From CAYMZZ01 sp964395095 (lineage in GTDB: Bacteria; Bacteroidota; Bacteroidia; Chitinophagales; Chitinophagaceae), in the NCBI GenBank assembly GCA_964395095.1, contig CAYMZZ010000001.1, positions 310,001 to 374,000 on the forward strand: a stretch of DNA of 64,000 nucleotides, in the 5' to 3' direction. The notes under the pieces were generated by a model that was given only the letters and a program-made list of their open reading frames with translations, was not told where the DNA came from and did no database searches. Position 1 is the first letter of the stretch. Every line of letters begins with the position of its first letter. Below are positions 16,952 through 24,776 of the stretch, piece after piece. Both the position numbers and the translations under genes were made by a program.

Positions 16952-17533
16952 GTGTCGGCCAAACCCCAACCCGTATATCAGCAGTTGAGTGACCATGAAT
17001 TGGTTGCACTTTACCAGGAAGCTGGGGATATGGAAATTTTAGGCACCCTTTATGAGCGGTATATGGACCTGGTATATGGTGTATGCCTGCAGTATTACAA
17101 GGAGCCGGAACGCGCCAAGGATAGTGTGATGCAGATATTTGAAGAGCTGGTGGAAAAACTCAAAAAACACCAGGTGGAACATTTCAGGGCCTGGCTGCAT
17201 CGCGTCGCTAAAAATCACTGCCTGATGCAGTTGCGGACACCACGTAACCTGAAAACCGTGGAATTTAACCTGGAGATTGTGCAAAGCGAGGAAAACGGGC
17301 ATCTGAATGGCATACTGGAGAAAGAAGCACAATTGAAGCTGCTGGAAGACTGTATGGGCACGCTGCCATCGGAACAAAAAGAAAGCATCCGGCTATTTTA
17401 TTTGCAGGGTCTTTCCTACCAGGAAGTGGCGGCACAAACCGGGTTGGAATGGAATAAAGTGCGGAGTCATATACAGAACGGCAGAAGAAACCTGAAAAAC
17501 TGTATGGACAAAACAGAAAAGGAAGAAGACTGA
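16952..17533 (+). CDS. RNA polymerase sigma-70 family factor
   Basis: A 193-residue ECF-like sigma factor starting with GTG 16952 (SAKPQPVYQQLSDHELVALYQ). Region 2 is LGTLYERYMDLVYGVCLQYYKEPERAKDSVMQIFEELV and WLHRVAKNHCL; region 4 is LPSEQKESIRLFYLQGLSYQEVAAQTGLEWNKVRSHIQNGRRNLK. An ATG at 16947 is out of frame, so GTG is the best start. It is transcribed away from the VWA gene and is followed after 42 nt by a membrane protein with an anti-sigma-like N terminus, its probable partner. Confidence 0.9.
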   Translation: MSAKPQPVYQQLSDHELVALYQEAGDMEILGTLYERYMDLVYGVCLQYYKEPERAKDSVMQIFEELVEKLKKHQVEHFRAWLHRVAKNHCLMQLRTPRNLKTVEFNLEIVQSEENGHLNGILEKEAQLKLLEDCMGTLPSEQKESIRLFYLQGLSYQEVAAQTGLEWNKVRSHIQNGRRNLKNCMDKTEKEED

Positions 17534-17575
17534 TATATATAATTATACTATAGCAAAACAGCATTGAACAGCCAG

Positions 17576-19060
17576 ATGATGGAAGGGCAGGAAAATAAAA
17601 AGCATTATACCGCAGTGGATATTGAAAAATACCACAAGGGGCAGCTTACGCCCGCAGAGATGCATGCCCTGGAAAAAGCAGCGCTCGACGATCCTTTTCT
17701 GGCGGAAGCAATGGAAGGTTATGCTCACCTGCATCAACCCGTGGAGGCCGACCTGGCGGAGTTGCGTGCGAGGTTGCGCGAAAGAGTAGAATCGAAAGGC
17801 TGCGCTCCACTGGTGCCCATTCCCGGAAGCGAAAAATCAGGACGCAGCCCCTGGTGGAGGGCTGCGGCGGCCGCCATCCTGCTCGGTGCCCTGGGTTGGG
17901 GCATTTATCAATGGGGATTTTCAGAAGGCCAAACGCCAATTGCGAAGAAAACAGAAGAAAAGAATTCGGATATTAGGAAATTTGAGAATTTGGGGGATTC
18001 GGGGAAGCCGGAGAAAAATTCGGAAATTGGGAAATTGGGGAATTTGGGGGATTCTGGGAATGCAGGGAGTAATTCGGAAATTAGAAAATTGGGGAATTTG
18101 GGGGACTCCTCCAAAATCGGGAAAGAGCCTGCATCATCCAAAGGAACTACAATTGAGGCTAAAGAAAAGACTGATATCGCAAGCGACAATAGTGAAAGAA
18201 GGGGGCAGCAACCTCAACCTGTTAGCGGCGCCGCTGCACCGCCCGCTCCCCTTGCATCGGAAGAGGTTGCAGCACAAAAAGAATTAAAAGAGGCTGAGGC
18301 GAAAAAATTGGAGGACAATAAATCCATAGCGGCCAGGGCCCTTTCCCGGAAAACAAGTGCCGCAGAGCCGCCGGCCACTGCCGCTGACAGGGATTCTGTT
18401 GCCCCCTACCTCTACGAAGTAGCCAGCCGCAACGCCCAATCAAACCGGCAGGATTTTGTGCAACGCAATCAGCAACGCAATTACCATATTTTCCGTGGGA
18501 AAGTGTTGGATGCAGATAAGCAGCCCCTGCCCTTTGCCAATATCACGAATATATCAGACCAGGTAGGCACTTACGCTGATGCCAATGGAAATTTTGTTTT
18601 GATTTCCGAAGACAGTACCATGAATGTGCAGGTAAGGTCTATTGGCTTTCTCAACAATACCGTTACGCTGAAGCCCAAAGAAACGGGCAATCTGATCAAT
18701 CTTTCAGAAGACCAGAGCCTGCGCACCAGGGTGTTGGATACAACATACCGCGTTTTGAACCTCGCACGCCTCAATAACCTGAAGCATGAAGAACCAGAAC
18801 CCATAGATGGCTGGCAGAAATACGATACCTATGTGGCCAACAACCTGCAAATACCCGACGATCTTCGCCCTAAGCTACCACCTGCTCCCACAGTGGAACT
18901 GAGCTTTGAAGTAGATAAGATGGGCCAACCCGTCAATATCCGCGTGATAAGATCGCTTTGCAGCGAATGCGACGCGGAAGCTATCCGCCTCATTCGTGAC
19001 GGACCTCGCTGGAAACCCACCAGAAAAGGACGCAAAACAAGGGTAACACTAAGTTTTTAA
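17576..19060 (+). CDS. Anti-sigma-like / carboxypeptidase-regulatory / TonB-C membrane protein
   Basis: About 494 residues from ATG 17576 (a TTG at 17564 is possible). The N terminus (YTAVDIEKYHKGQLTPAEMHALEKAALDDPFLAEAMEGY) resembles the short cytoplasmic anti-sigma segments that sit next to ECF factors. One membrane helix follows at about 94-114. The periplasmic part has three 18-residue repeats (130-183), an Ala/Glu-rich linker, a regulatory-like domain (about 302-375; RGKVLDADKQPLPFANITN) and a TonB C-terminal-like domain (about 395-494). It probably controls the sigma factor upstream. The TonB-type end could touch an outer-membrane protein; that is inference. Confidence 0.8.
   Translation: MMEGQENKKHYTAVDIEKYHKGQLTPAEMHALEKAALDDPFLAEAMEGYAHLHQPVEADLAELRARLRERVESKGCAPLVPIPGSEKSGRSPWWRAAAAAILLGALGWGIYQWGFSEGQTPIAKKTEEKNSDIRKFENLGDSGKPEKNSEIGKLGNLGDSGNAGSNSEIRKLGNLGDSSKIGKEPASSKGTTIEAKEKTDIASDNSERRGQQPQPVSGAAAPPAPLASEEVAAQKELKEAEAKKLEDNKSIAARALSRKTSAAEPPATAADRDSVAPYLYEVASRNAQSNRQDFVQRNQQRNYHIFRGKVLDADKQPLPFANITNISDQVGTYADANGNFVLISEDSTMNVQVRSIGFLNNTVTLKPKETGNLINLSEDQSLRTRVLDTTYRVLNLARLNNLKHEEPEPIDGWQKYDTYVANNLQIPDDLRPKLPPAPTVELSFEVDKMGQPVNIRVIRSLCSECDAEAIRLIRDGPRWKPTRKGRKTRVTLSF
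17963..18124 (+). repeat. In-frame 3 x 54-nt repeat made of AATTTGGG-like units
   Basis: Three tandem 54-nt units start at 17963, 18017 and 18071, each beginning AATTCGG. Each encodes 18 residues on the pattern NSEIxKLGNLGDSGxxxx. Inside each unit are 7-9-nt pieces such as AAATTGGGG and AATTTGGGGG, which resemble the G/T-rich arms of the intergenic arrays in this window. Confidence 0.85.
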
Positions 19061-19090
19061 TATTTCTGATTTTTTTGAACCGGGCAAGGC

Positions 19091-19098
19091 TACCTTTG
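19091..19098 (+). promoter_or_regulatory. -7 promoter box TACCTTTG for the DUF2911 gene
   Basis: Exact match to TAnnTTTG, 23 nt before ATG 19122. The nearest upstream TTG (19075-19077) is only 13 nt away, shorter than the usual 17-23, so the -33 element is not convincing. Confidence 0.45.
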
Positions 19099-19121
19099 TT
19101 GCTACAACAAAATATCTTGCT

Positions 19122-19955
19122 ATGAAAAGATTATTCCTGGCCACGCTCACGATGAGCCTGGCATTGATGACCGAAGCACAACTGAGAACTCCCGCCCCCA
19201 GTCCGGCGCAAACCGTAAAGCAGGACTTTGCGCTCTCTTCCATCGAACTGTCGTATTCCCGTCCGGGTATCAAAGGCCGAAAATTATACGTGGATCTGGC
19301 GCCTGCCGGCAAAGTATGGCGCACCGGTGCCAATAATGCCACCACCCTCACTTTTGGCGAAGAAGTAACCATTGGCGGTGTAAAAGTACCCGCTGGCAAG
19401 TACGGCCTGTTGTCGATCCCCGACCGCAAATCATGGATACTGATCATCAGCAAACAAACCAATGTAACCAGCCCCGCCGCCTACAAGGCAGAAATGGATG
19501 TGGTGCGGATTCCGGTTGCCGTTACCAAAACAAAAACCATGACGGAAACTTTCACGATTCAATTTGCGAACGTGAAACCCGAAAGCTGCGAACTGCAATT
19601 GCTGTGGGATAAGTCGATGGTGAGCCTGCCCATCACTGCGGATATCGATACCCGCATCATGGCCGATATCGACAAAGCCATGAAGGCGGAAAAGCCTCCT
19701 TATTTCCAGGCCGCCATGTATTATATGGAGAACGGAAAAGACCTGAACCAGGCACTCGATTGGTTCAACAAAGCCGTGGAAGTTCAACCCGATGCATTCT
19801 GGGTACAACACCAATGGGCAAATTGCCTGGCCAAACTGGGTAAAAAAGAAGAAGCCACAGCCGCCGCCAAACGCTCCCGCGAATTAGCGGAAAAAGCACA
19901 GAACGCGGATTATGTGAAGCTGAATGATGATTTGCTGAAGAAACTGAGCAAATAG
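19122..19955 (+). CDS. DUF2911 protein with C-terminal TPR-like segment
   Basis: A 277-residue exported protein with signal peptide (cleavage TEA/QL). The DUF2911 core is clear: TVKQDFALSSIELSYSRPGIKGRKLYVDLAPAGKVWRTGANNATTLTF and VPAGKYGLLSIPDRKSWILIISK. The C-terminal 90 residues hold TPR-like helices (DLNQALDWFNKAVEVQPDAFWVQHQWANCLAKLGKKEEATAAAKRSRELA). The family is widespread in Bacteroidota without a known activity. It ends at a large inverted array shared with the convergent symporter gene. Confidence 0.9.
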   Translation: MKRLFLATLTMSLALMTEAQLRTPAPSPAQTVKQDFALSSIELSYSRPGIKGRKLYVDLAPAGKVWRTGANNATTLTFGEEVTIGGVKVPAGKYGLLSIPDRKSWILIISKQTNVTSPAAYKAEMDVVRIPVAVTKTKTMTETFTIQFANVKPESCELQLLWDKSMVSLPITADIDTRIMADIDKAMKAEKPPYFQAAMYYMENGKDLNQALDWFNKAVEVQPDAFWVQHQWANCLAKLGKKEEATAAAKRSRELAEKAQNADYVKLNDDLLKKLSK

Positions 19956-19960
19956 GGACT

Positions 19961-20149
19961 ATTTGTTTATTTGTTGATTTGTTGATTCGTTGATTTGTTT
20001 AGGGTTTGGGAATAGAAAGGTCGGATTTCGGAAGCATAGTTCTCCTGAAGGTATATCCCTACAATTGTCTCCCAAATTTGCCCGTTACACTTAACAAATC
20101 AACGAATCAACAAATCAACGAATAAACGAATCAACGAATCAACAAATCA
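19961..20149. repeat. Inverted arrays of an 8-nt unit (GATTTGTT / AACAAATC)
   Basis: Left arm 19961-20003 (GTTTATTT, GTTGATTT, GTTGATTC units) and right arm 20093-20149 (about seven CAACGAAT/CAACAAAT units). The arms can pair over about 40 bp with few mismatches around an 89-nt middle. The right arm runs into the stop codon of the convergent symporter gene. Confidence 0.9.
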
Positions 20150-21832
20150 CCGCTTCACTCCCATCGCTGCCCAGCTAAACAGCCAAACCGCTATGGCTCC
20201 AACGGCGTTGAGCCAGAGAAAGCCCAGGCCTATCACGTCATATTCCGACAGCACAAAGAGGGTAACCACCAGTATTTCGGCGAGTATGGCGCCAACGAAA
20301 ACGGCTTTGCCGTTGATCTTTTTGGCATAGAAAGCCACCAGGAAAATGCCAAGTATCGTTCCATAAAACAGTGAGCCCAGTATATTCACCGCTTCTATCA
20401 GGCTATTGCCGATATTGGAAGCAAACATGGCTACTCCTATACAAAACAATCCCCAACCAAAGCTGTACCATTTTGAAACCCGGTAATCTCTTTCCGGATC
20501 TTCGGGCTGCTTCTTCCATCGCTTATGAAAATCAACTACGGTACTCGAGGCCAGCGAGTTCAAAGCCGCCGCTATGCTTCCCCAGGAGGCGAGAAAGATA
20601 ATGGCGATGAGTAAGCCCACCAGCCCAACCGGCAGGTAGTCCACTACAAAACGGATAAAGATATAATTGGTATCGTTGTCGTCGCCGCCATTCAGCTTCA
20701 CCAGCCCCTTGATGGAACTGCGCACACTATCGGCACTTTTGTGCAGAAGGGCCAGTTGGTCAAGAGATGCCTCGTTTGGCGACTGCGAATAATCGGCCAG
20801 CAATGTTTCGCGACTCTGCTGAATACCGGCCATCTTCTGTTCAAATACCGCCAGCGAATCCCGGTATGGAGAAGCTTCCAGCCTATCCAGTTCCTTTTGG
20901 TTGAAAAAAGCGGGTGCCTGGTGAAACTGGTAGAATGCCAGCACCAGTACACCAAGCAACAGAATCAGGAACTGCATTGGCACTTTTACAATGCCATTCA
21001 TCAATAAGCCCAAACGGCTTTCGGTTTCAGAACGTGCCGTGAGATAGCGCCCCACCTGCGACTGATCGGTGCCAAAATAGGAAAGTGCCAAAAAGAAACC
21101 GCCAATTACGCCACTGATGATATTGTATTTGTCGCTCCAGTCGAAACCATTTTCCGTAAAGCCGGTGGTGATCACGTTAAACTTGCCCAGCTTTCCCCCC
21201 ACTTCCAGGGCATCCGAAAACCCCAACTGACCCGGCAGGTTCGAGACCATATAGTAGCCGGCGATGAAGAGACCGATGAAGATGATGAACAATTGCAGGC
21301 GTTGCGTATAAGCTACGGCCCGGGCGCCGCCCGATACCGTGTACACGATGAGCAGGCCACCCATCAGCAGGTTGGTGAGATAAATATTCCAGCCCAGCAG
21401 CGTGGACAAAATAATGCTCGGGGCGAAAATGCTGATACCGGTGCTCAATCCCCTTTGCAGAAGAAAAAGAAAGGAAGCCAGCGTGCGCGTTCTCCCATCA
21501 AATCGGTTCTCGAGGAATTCGTAAGCTGTGTAGATTTTTAACCGATGGAATACCGGGACAAATGTGATGCAAATAACAATAGCCGCTATTGGGAGTCCGA
21601 AATAATATTGCACAAAGCGCATGCCATCGGTATAGGCCTGTCCCGGCGCAGCCAAAAAGGTAACCGCGGATGCCTGGGTGCCCATAATGCTCAGTAATAC
21701 CAGCCACCAGGGCATACTTCGGTTCGACAGAAAATAACCATCGAGGTTGCGCGTGGTGCGGCTTTTATAGATTCCATAGCTGATAATGGCCGTGAGGGTC
21801 AGCACCAGCACTATCCAGTCGAGTTGGTTCAT
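20147..21832 (-). CDS. Sodium:solute symporter (SSS family)
   Basis: A 561-residue inner-membrane transporter with about 13 helices. Family motifs include the N-terminal FLSNRSMPWWLVLLSIMGTQASAVTFLAAPG and the GGARAVAYTQRLQLFIIFIGLF segment. A soluble insert of about 70 residues between two helices (from QKELDRLEASPYRDSL to SSIKGLVKLNGG) resembles those in Bacteroidota members. It is the last gene of a minus-strand operon with a PIG-L deacetylase and two very small membrane proteins, and its ATG overlaps the stop of the nearest one. The substrate may be a sugar or N-acyl sugar released by the deacetylase, which is inference. Confidence 0.92.
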   Translation of the reverse strand: MNQLDWIVLVLTLTAIISYGIYKSRTTRNLDGYFLSNRSMPWWLVLLSIMGTQASAVTFLAAPGQAYTDGMRFVQYYFGLPIAAIVICITFVPVFHRLKIYTAYEFLENRFDGRTRTLASFLFLLQRGLSTGISIFAPSIILSTLLGWNIYLTNLLMGGLLIVYTVSGGARAVAYTQRLQLFIIFIGLFIAGYYMVSNLPGQLGFSDALEVGGKLGKFNVITTGFTENGFDWSDKYNIISGVIGGFFLALSYFGTDQSQVGRYLTARSETESRLGLLMNGIVKVPMQFLILLLGVLVLAFYQFHQAPAFFNQKELDRLEASPYRDSLAVFEQKMAGIQQSRETLLADYSQSPNEASLDQLALLHKSADSVRSSIKGLVKLNGGDDNDTNYIFIRFVVDYLPVGLVGLLIAIIFLASWGSIAAALNSLASSTVVDFHKRWKKQPEDPERDYRVSKWYSFGWGLFCIGVAMFASNIGNSLIEAVNILGSLFYGTILGIFLVAFYAKKINGKAVFVGAILAEILVVTLFVLSEYDVIGLGFLWLNAVGAIAVWLFSWAAMGVKR

Positions 21833-21954
21833 GAAAATGATCGGGTAAGCCAGTTAAAAAAAATGATCTCCACGACCAGGAACAGGATCACAAACCAATA
21901 CCATCCCCGCCAGGACCGGAACAGGGGTATTTTATCTTTTTTGTCGGTATGCAT
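21829..21954 (-). CDS. 41-residue single-helix membrane protein coupled to the symporter
   Basis: A very small ORF: basic start MHTDKKDKIPLFRSWRG, then one hydrophobic helix (WYWFVILFLVVEIIFF) and a short basic end. Its TGA (21829-21831, minus strand) overlaps the ATG of the symporter (21830-21832) in an ATGA arrangement, and it starts 5 nt after the stop of the next small gene. The tight packing and helix support a real gene. It may be an accessory subunit of the transporter. No family recognised. Confidence 0.75.
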   Translation of the reverse strand: MHTDKKDKIPLFRSWRGWYWFVILFLVVEIIFFNWLTRSFS

Positions 21955-21959
21955 GGCAA

Positions 21960-22127
21960 TTATCGTTTATTAAACCGGCTCCATCCCAACAACACGATCA
22001 CGCCGCCAATGATCAGACCCAGGAGTATCCCCAACCTTACCCGCCTGATCATAATACCGAGGATCAGGCCCAATATGATGGCAAAAATAAAAGCCATCTC
22101 TCCCCTGCGGATTACTGGTTTCGACAT
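21960..22127 (-). CDS. 55-residue two-helix membrane protein in the symporter operon
   Basis: A small ORF beginning MSKPVIRRGEMAFIFAIILG. Two hydrophobic stretches (about 11-26 and 32-48) are separated by a basic turn (IRRVRLG), so it would be a helical hairpin in the inner membrane. It lies 40 nt after the PIG-L stop and 5 nt before the 41-residue ORF on the same strand. It is probably co-translated with the symporter. No family recognised. Confidence 0.75.
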   Translation of the reverse strand: MSKPVIRRGEMAFIFAIILGLILGIMIRRVRLGILLGLIIGGVIVLLGWSRFNKR

Positions 22128-22167
22128 GAATAAAGTATGGTTGATTGTTTACAGGGAATAAATTTTA

Positions 22168-24672
22168 TTAGTTGGCTTTGGTTTTATTGTTCGATTCAAT
22201 CAGGTTGGCCATGAGCCGGTATGCTCCGGGCACACCTGCCGGCAATTGCCGGAAAAAAACCAAACCTGTATAGATGAACATTCCCTTCCCGTATTCGGCC
22301 CTGATGAGGGCGCCATCATGTGGCGGTTCATTTGGATCCTGCATACGGAGGAGTGGTTCAAAATAAAGCATATGCCAGTTGCCTGCATGATAAATGCTTC
22401 GCTCCTGAATCCACCCCTCAAAATCGGATGCATGGATCCGGTTAGGGTTGTTGAATAAGGCATCATTGGGCAACAATATTTCTACGGGCGACTTTTCGTT
22501 GGTAACCCGGTCGCGCGAAATATCGAATTCATAAGGAGCGATCCTGGCCCGCACCGGCCCTATCTGGCTGCTGGTATTATACTGCACAATCAGCCGGCCA
22601 CCCGCCTGCACATATTGCATCAAACGCTCATAATGATCATTCATCCAGTCGTTGGTATTATAAGCCCTGATACCCGTAATGATGGCATCAAACTGGCTCA
22701 GTTCCATTTGGGCCAGCTCCCGGTTGCCCAGCAGTACCAGTTGATACCCCATCAGCTCCAAAGCCTGCGGCACTTTATCGCCCGCACCAGTGATATAACC
22801 GATCTTTTTCCTGCCCGTTTTCAGATTCAGGCTAAGCAGGTTGGCCTCGGCACGCGGAAAATAGATAATATGGGGTATATGATCGTATTGAATTTCCTTG
22901 CGATAATGCCGGAATACGCGGCCCTGCCGATCGGTGGCCTGTAACCCAATCTGTTCTTTCAGCGATAAAGAATCCTTGCTGCCAACACGCCGGAAAAAAG
23001 TACTGGCTTCGTTGCGCGTGTACCCGCTGAACTGAAAAGCATTCAGCGAGGAAGACCACTGCCTGCTATGCAGAAACTGAATCTGATAATCTACGGAGTC
23101 TTTTCGATTGCTCTGAAACTGCACGCGCACCTGTGTGGCAGAATCCATCCTTTGCAGGTAGTTTTCCTGGCTAAATTGTAATTCCATGGCTGGCAATACC
23201 GCCAATGGCTGGTATTGCTCCCCCTTAACGGGGTCGGTATATTTATATAATAAAGGTCTTTTGATTTCCAACGAAATATCCCCTATCCGCACACGATAGG
23301 TAACCGTCCAGGCGGGGTCCACATCGGGTTGCCCGATCTTTTGCAGGTCTTTCACCACAAATGATCCCTCTTCCATGGGCTCGGCCAACCAGTAGGGCTG
23401 CGTGAAGGGGTGGTTGGCGGGAACAACAATACGCTTGCTAAAGTCGAAAGGCTTATTCACCGCAAGCGATCGGTAAAAACTGGTATCATAGCCATCTACG
23501 GTTACTTTTTCCAATTGCCATTCATCGGAAAGGCGGCTGATCAGCGAAAATTGCAGCAGCAGCGAATCGCCGGGAACCGCCGCGGGCACCCGCGCAAAAG
23601 CTTCTGCATAAAAACCGCTGCATTGTATTAGAAGCTCTCTGATTTCTTTCAGCTTCTGATCCTTCCAGTAACCCCGATCCAACGCATTCACCTGATGGTA
23701 AAGCTTTACCAGCCCGGGTATCAGCTTTTCCGGATGCAGGGGTTCAAAACTTTTCAAAAGAGCTTCAATCTGTGCCGGTATTTTTTCAGCCCCGGCTACA
23801 CGTTGCCAGCTCGTATTCACCCCATCCATCAGGTCCTTAACCGGTGCCTTGCCCTGCGTGGTGGCAAACCACTCATAGGTTTCGCCCCGTGAAGAGGCTA
23901 CCCCAAAGCCCTGGCTCTTGTGCTGGCTGCGGCTTTCCGCCGCTATTTCGCCATTGCTACGGCCCAGGGAAGGGTTGTAGCCACCGACATCTACCTTAAA
24001 CTGATCATCGCGGATGGTATTTACATTACCAAAACTGAAAGTATTCCAAAGCACGCGTTTTACCTGCCAGGGCTCCACATATTTCAATTGTTCGGGAAAG
24101 CGTTTGGGATCGGCAGCCGCCGCATAAGCTTCGTTGGCCAGGATGGCGGATGACGTATGATGGCCATGCCCGCCCTCTCCTGTAGTCGGAAAACGGGTTA
24201 TCACTATATCGGGCCTAAACTTTCGAATGACCCAAACAACGTCGTGGAGTATTTTCTCCCGATTCCATTTTTCGAGGGTTTCTTCCGGACTCTTGGAATA
24301 ACCAAAATCGAAGGCACGGGAAAAGAATTGCTCGCCACCATCGAGGCGCCGGGCCGCCAGCAATTCCTGTGTGCGGATGAGTCCCAGTTCCACTCCCTGC
24401 TCATCACCAATCAGGTTTTGACCACCGTCGCCACGGGTTAGGGAAAGATACCCTGTGCGGTACAATTTCTCGCGCGACAAATAGGTGATCAGCCTTGTGT
24501 TTTCATCGTCGGGGTGCGCGGCTACATATAGCACGGTACCCAGCACTTTCAGTTTGCGCAAACCTTCCAGAATCTCTCCCGAACTAAAACTTTCGCGATA
24601 TTGGGCCTGCAAGCTGGAAATAGAGCCCATATATACAGCCATCAAAAGAATAGACCGGTAAATCTGCTTCAT
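22168..24672 (-). CDS. Large secreted PIG-L family deacetylase
   Basis: An 834-residue protein with signal peptide (cleavage LQA/QY). The N-terminal PIG-L domain (about 40-270) has the metal motif AHPDDE (56-61) and the later GHGHHTSS, as in N-acetylglucosaminyl-type deacetylases. A long beta-rich middle and a C-terminal GATase-like segment (IGYITGAGDKVPQALELMG ... FDAIITGIRAYN) make it about three times the usual PIG-L length, a form found in Bacteroidota. It heads a minus-strand operon with two small membrane proteins and an SSS symporter, which suggests deacetylation of a sugar conjugate before uptake. The substrate is not known. Confidence 0.88.
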   Translation of the reverse strand: MKQIYRSILLMAVYMGSISSLQAQYRESFSSGEILEGLRKLKVLGTVLYVAAHPDDENTRLITYLSREKLYRTGYLSLTRGDGGQNLIGDEQGVELGLIRTQELLAARRLDGGEQFFSRAFDFGYSKSPEETLEKWNREKILHDVVWVIRKFRPDIVITRFPTTGEGGHGHHTSSAILANEAYAAAADPKRFPEQLKYVEPWQVKRVLWNTFSFGNVNTIRDDQFKVDVGGYNPSLGRSNGEIAAESRSQHKSQGFGVASSRGETYEWFATTQGKAPVKDLMDGVNTSWQRVAGAEKIPAQIEALLKSFEPLHPEKLIPGLVKLYHQVNALDRGYWKDQKLKEIRELLIQCSGFYAEAFARVPAAVPGDSLLLQFSLISRLSDEWQLEKVTVDGYDTSFYRSLAVNKPFDFSKRIVVPANHPFTQPYWLAEPMEEGSFVVKDLQKIGQPDVDPAWTVTYRVRIGDISLEIKRPLLYKYTDPVKGEQYQPLAVLPAMELQFSQENYLQRMDSATQVRVQFQSNRKDSVDYQIQFLHSRQWSSSLNAFQFSGYTRNEASTFFRRVGSKDSLSLKEQIGLQATDRQGRVFRHYRKEIQYDHIPHIIYFPRAEANLLSLNLKTGRKKIGYITGAGDKVPQALELMGYQLVLLGNRELAQMELSQFDAIITGIRAYNTNDWMNDHYERLMQYVQAGGRLIVQYNTSSQIGPVRARIAPYEFDISRDRVTNEKSPVEILLPNDALFNNPNRIHASDFEGWIQERSIYHAGNWHMLYFEPLLRMQDPNEPPHDGALIRAEYGKGMFIYTGLVFFRQLPAGVPGAYRLMANLIESNNKTKAN

Positions 24673-24776
24673 TCCAATTGATTGTTTGGCGAATATAAAT
24701 GGATGTGGTCAAAACATTTCCGTCTTTCACGTATTTTGCTGCTTGAAATCAACATTCTATAAATCTTTTAACATAA

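Noticed and set aside
19075..19098. Full -33/-7 promoter of the DUF2911 gene
   Set aside because: The TTG is only 13 nt from the -7 box; only the -7 box is kept as a feature.
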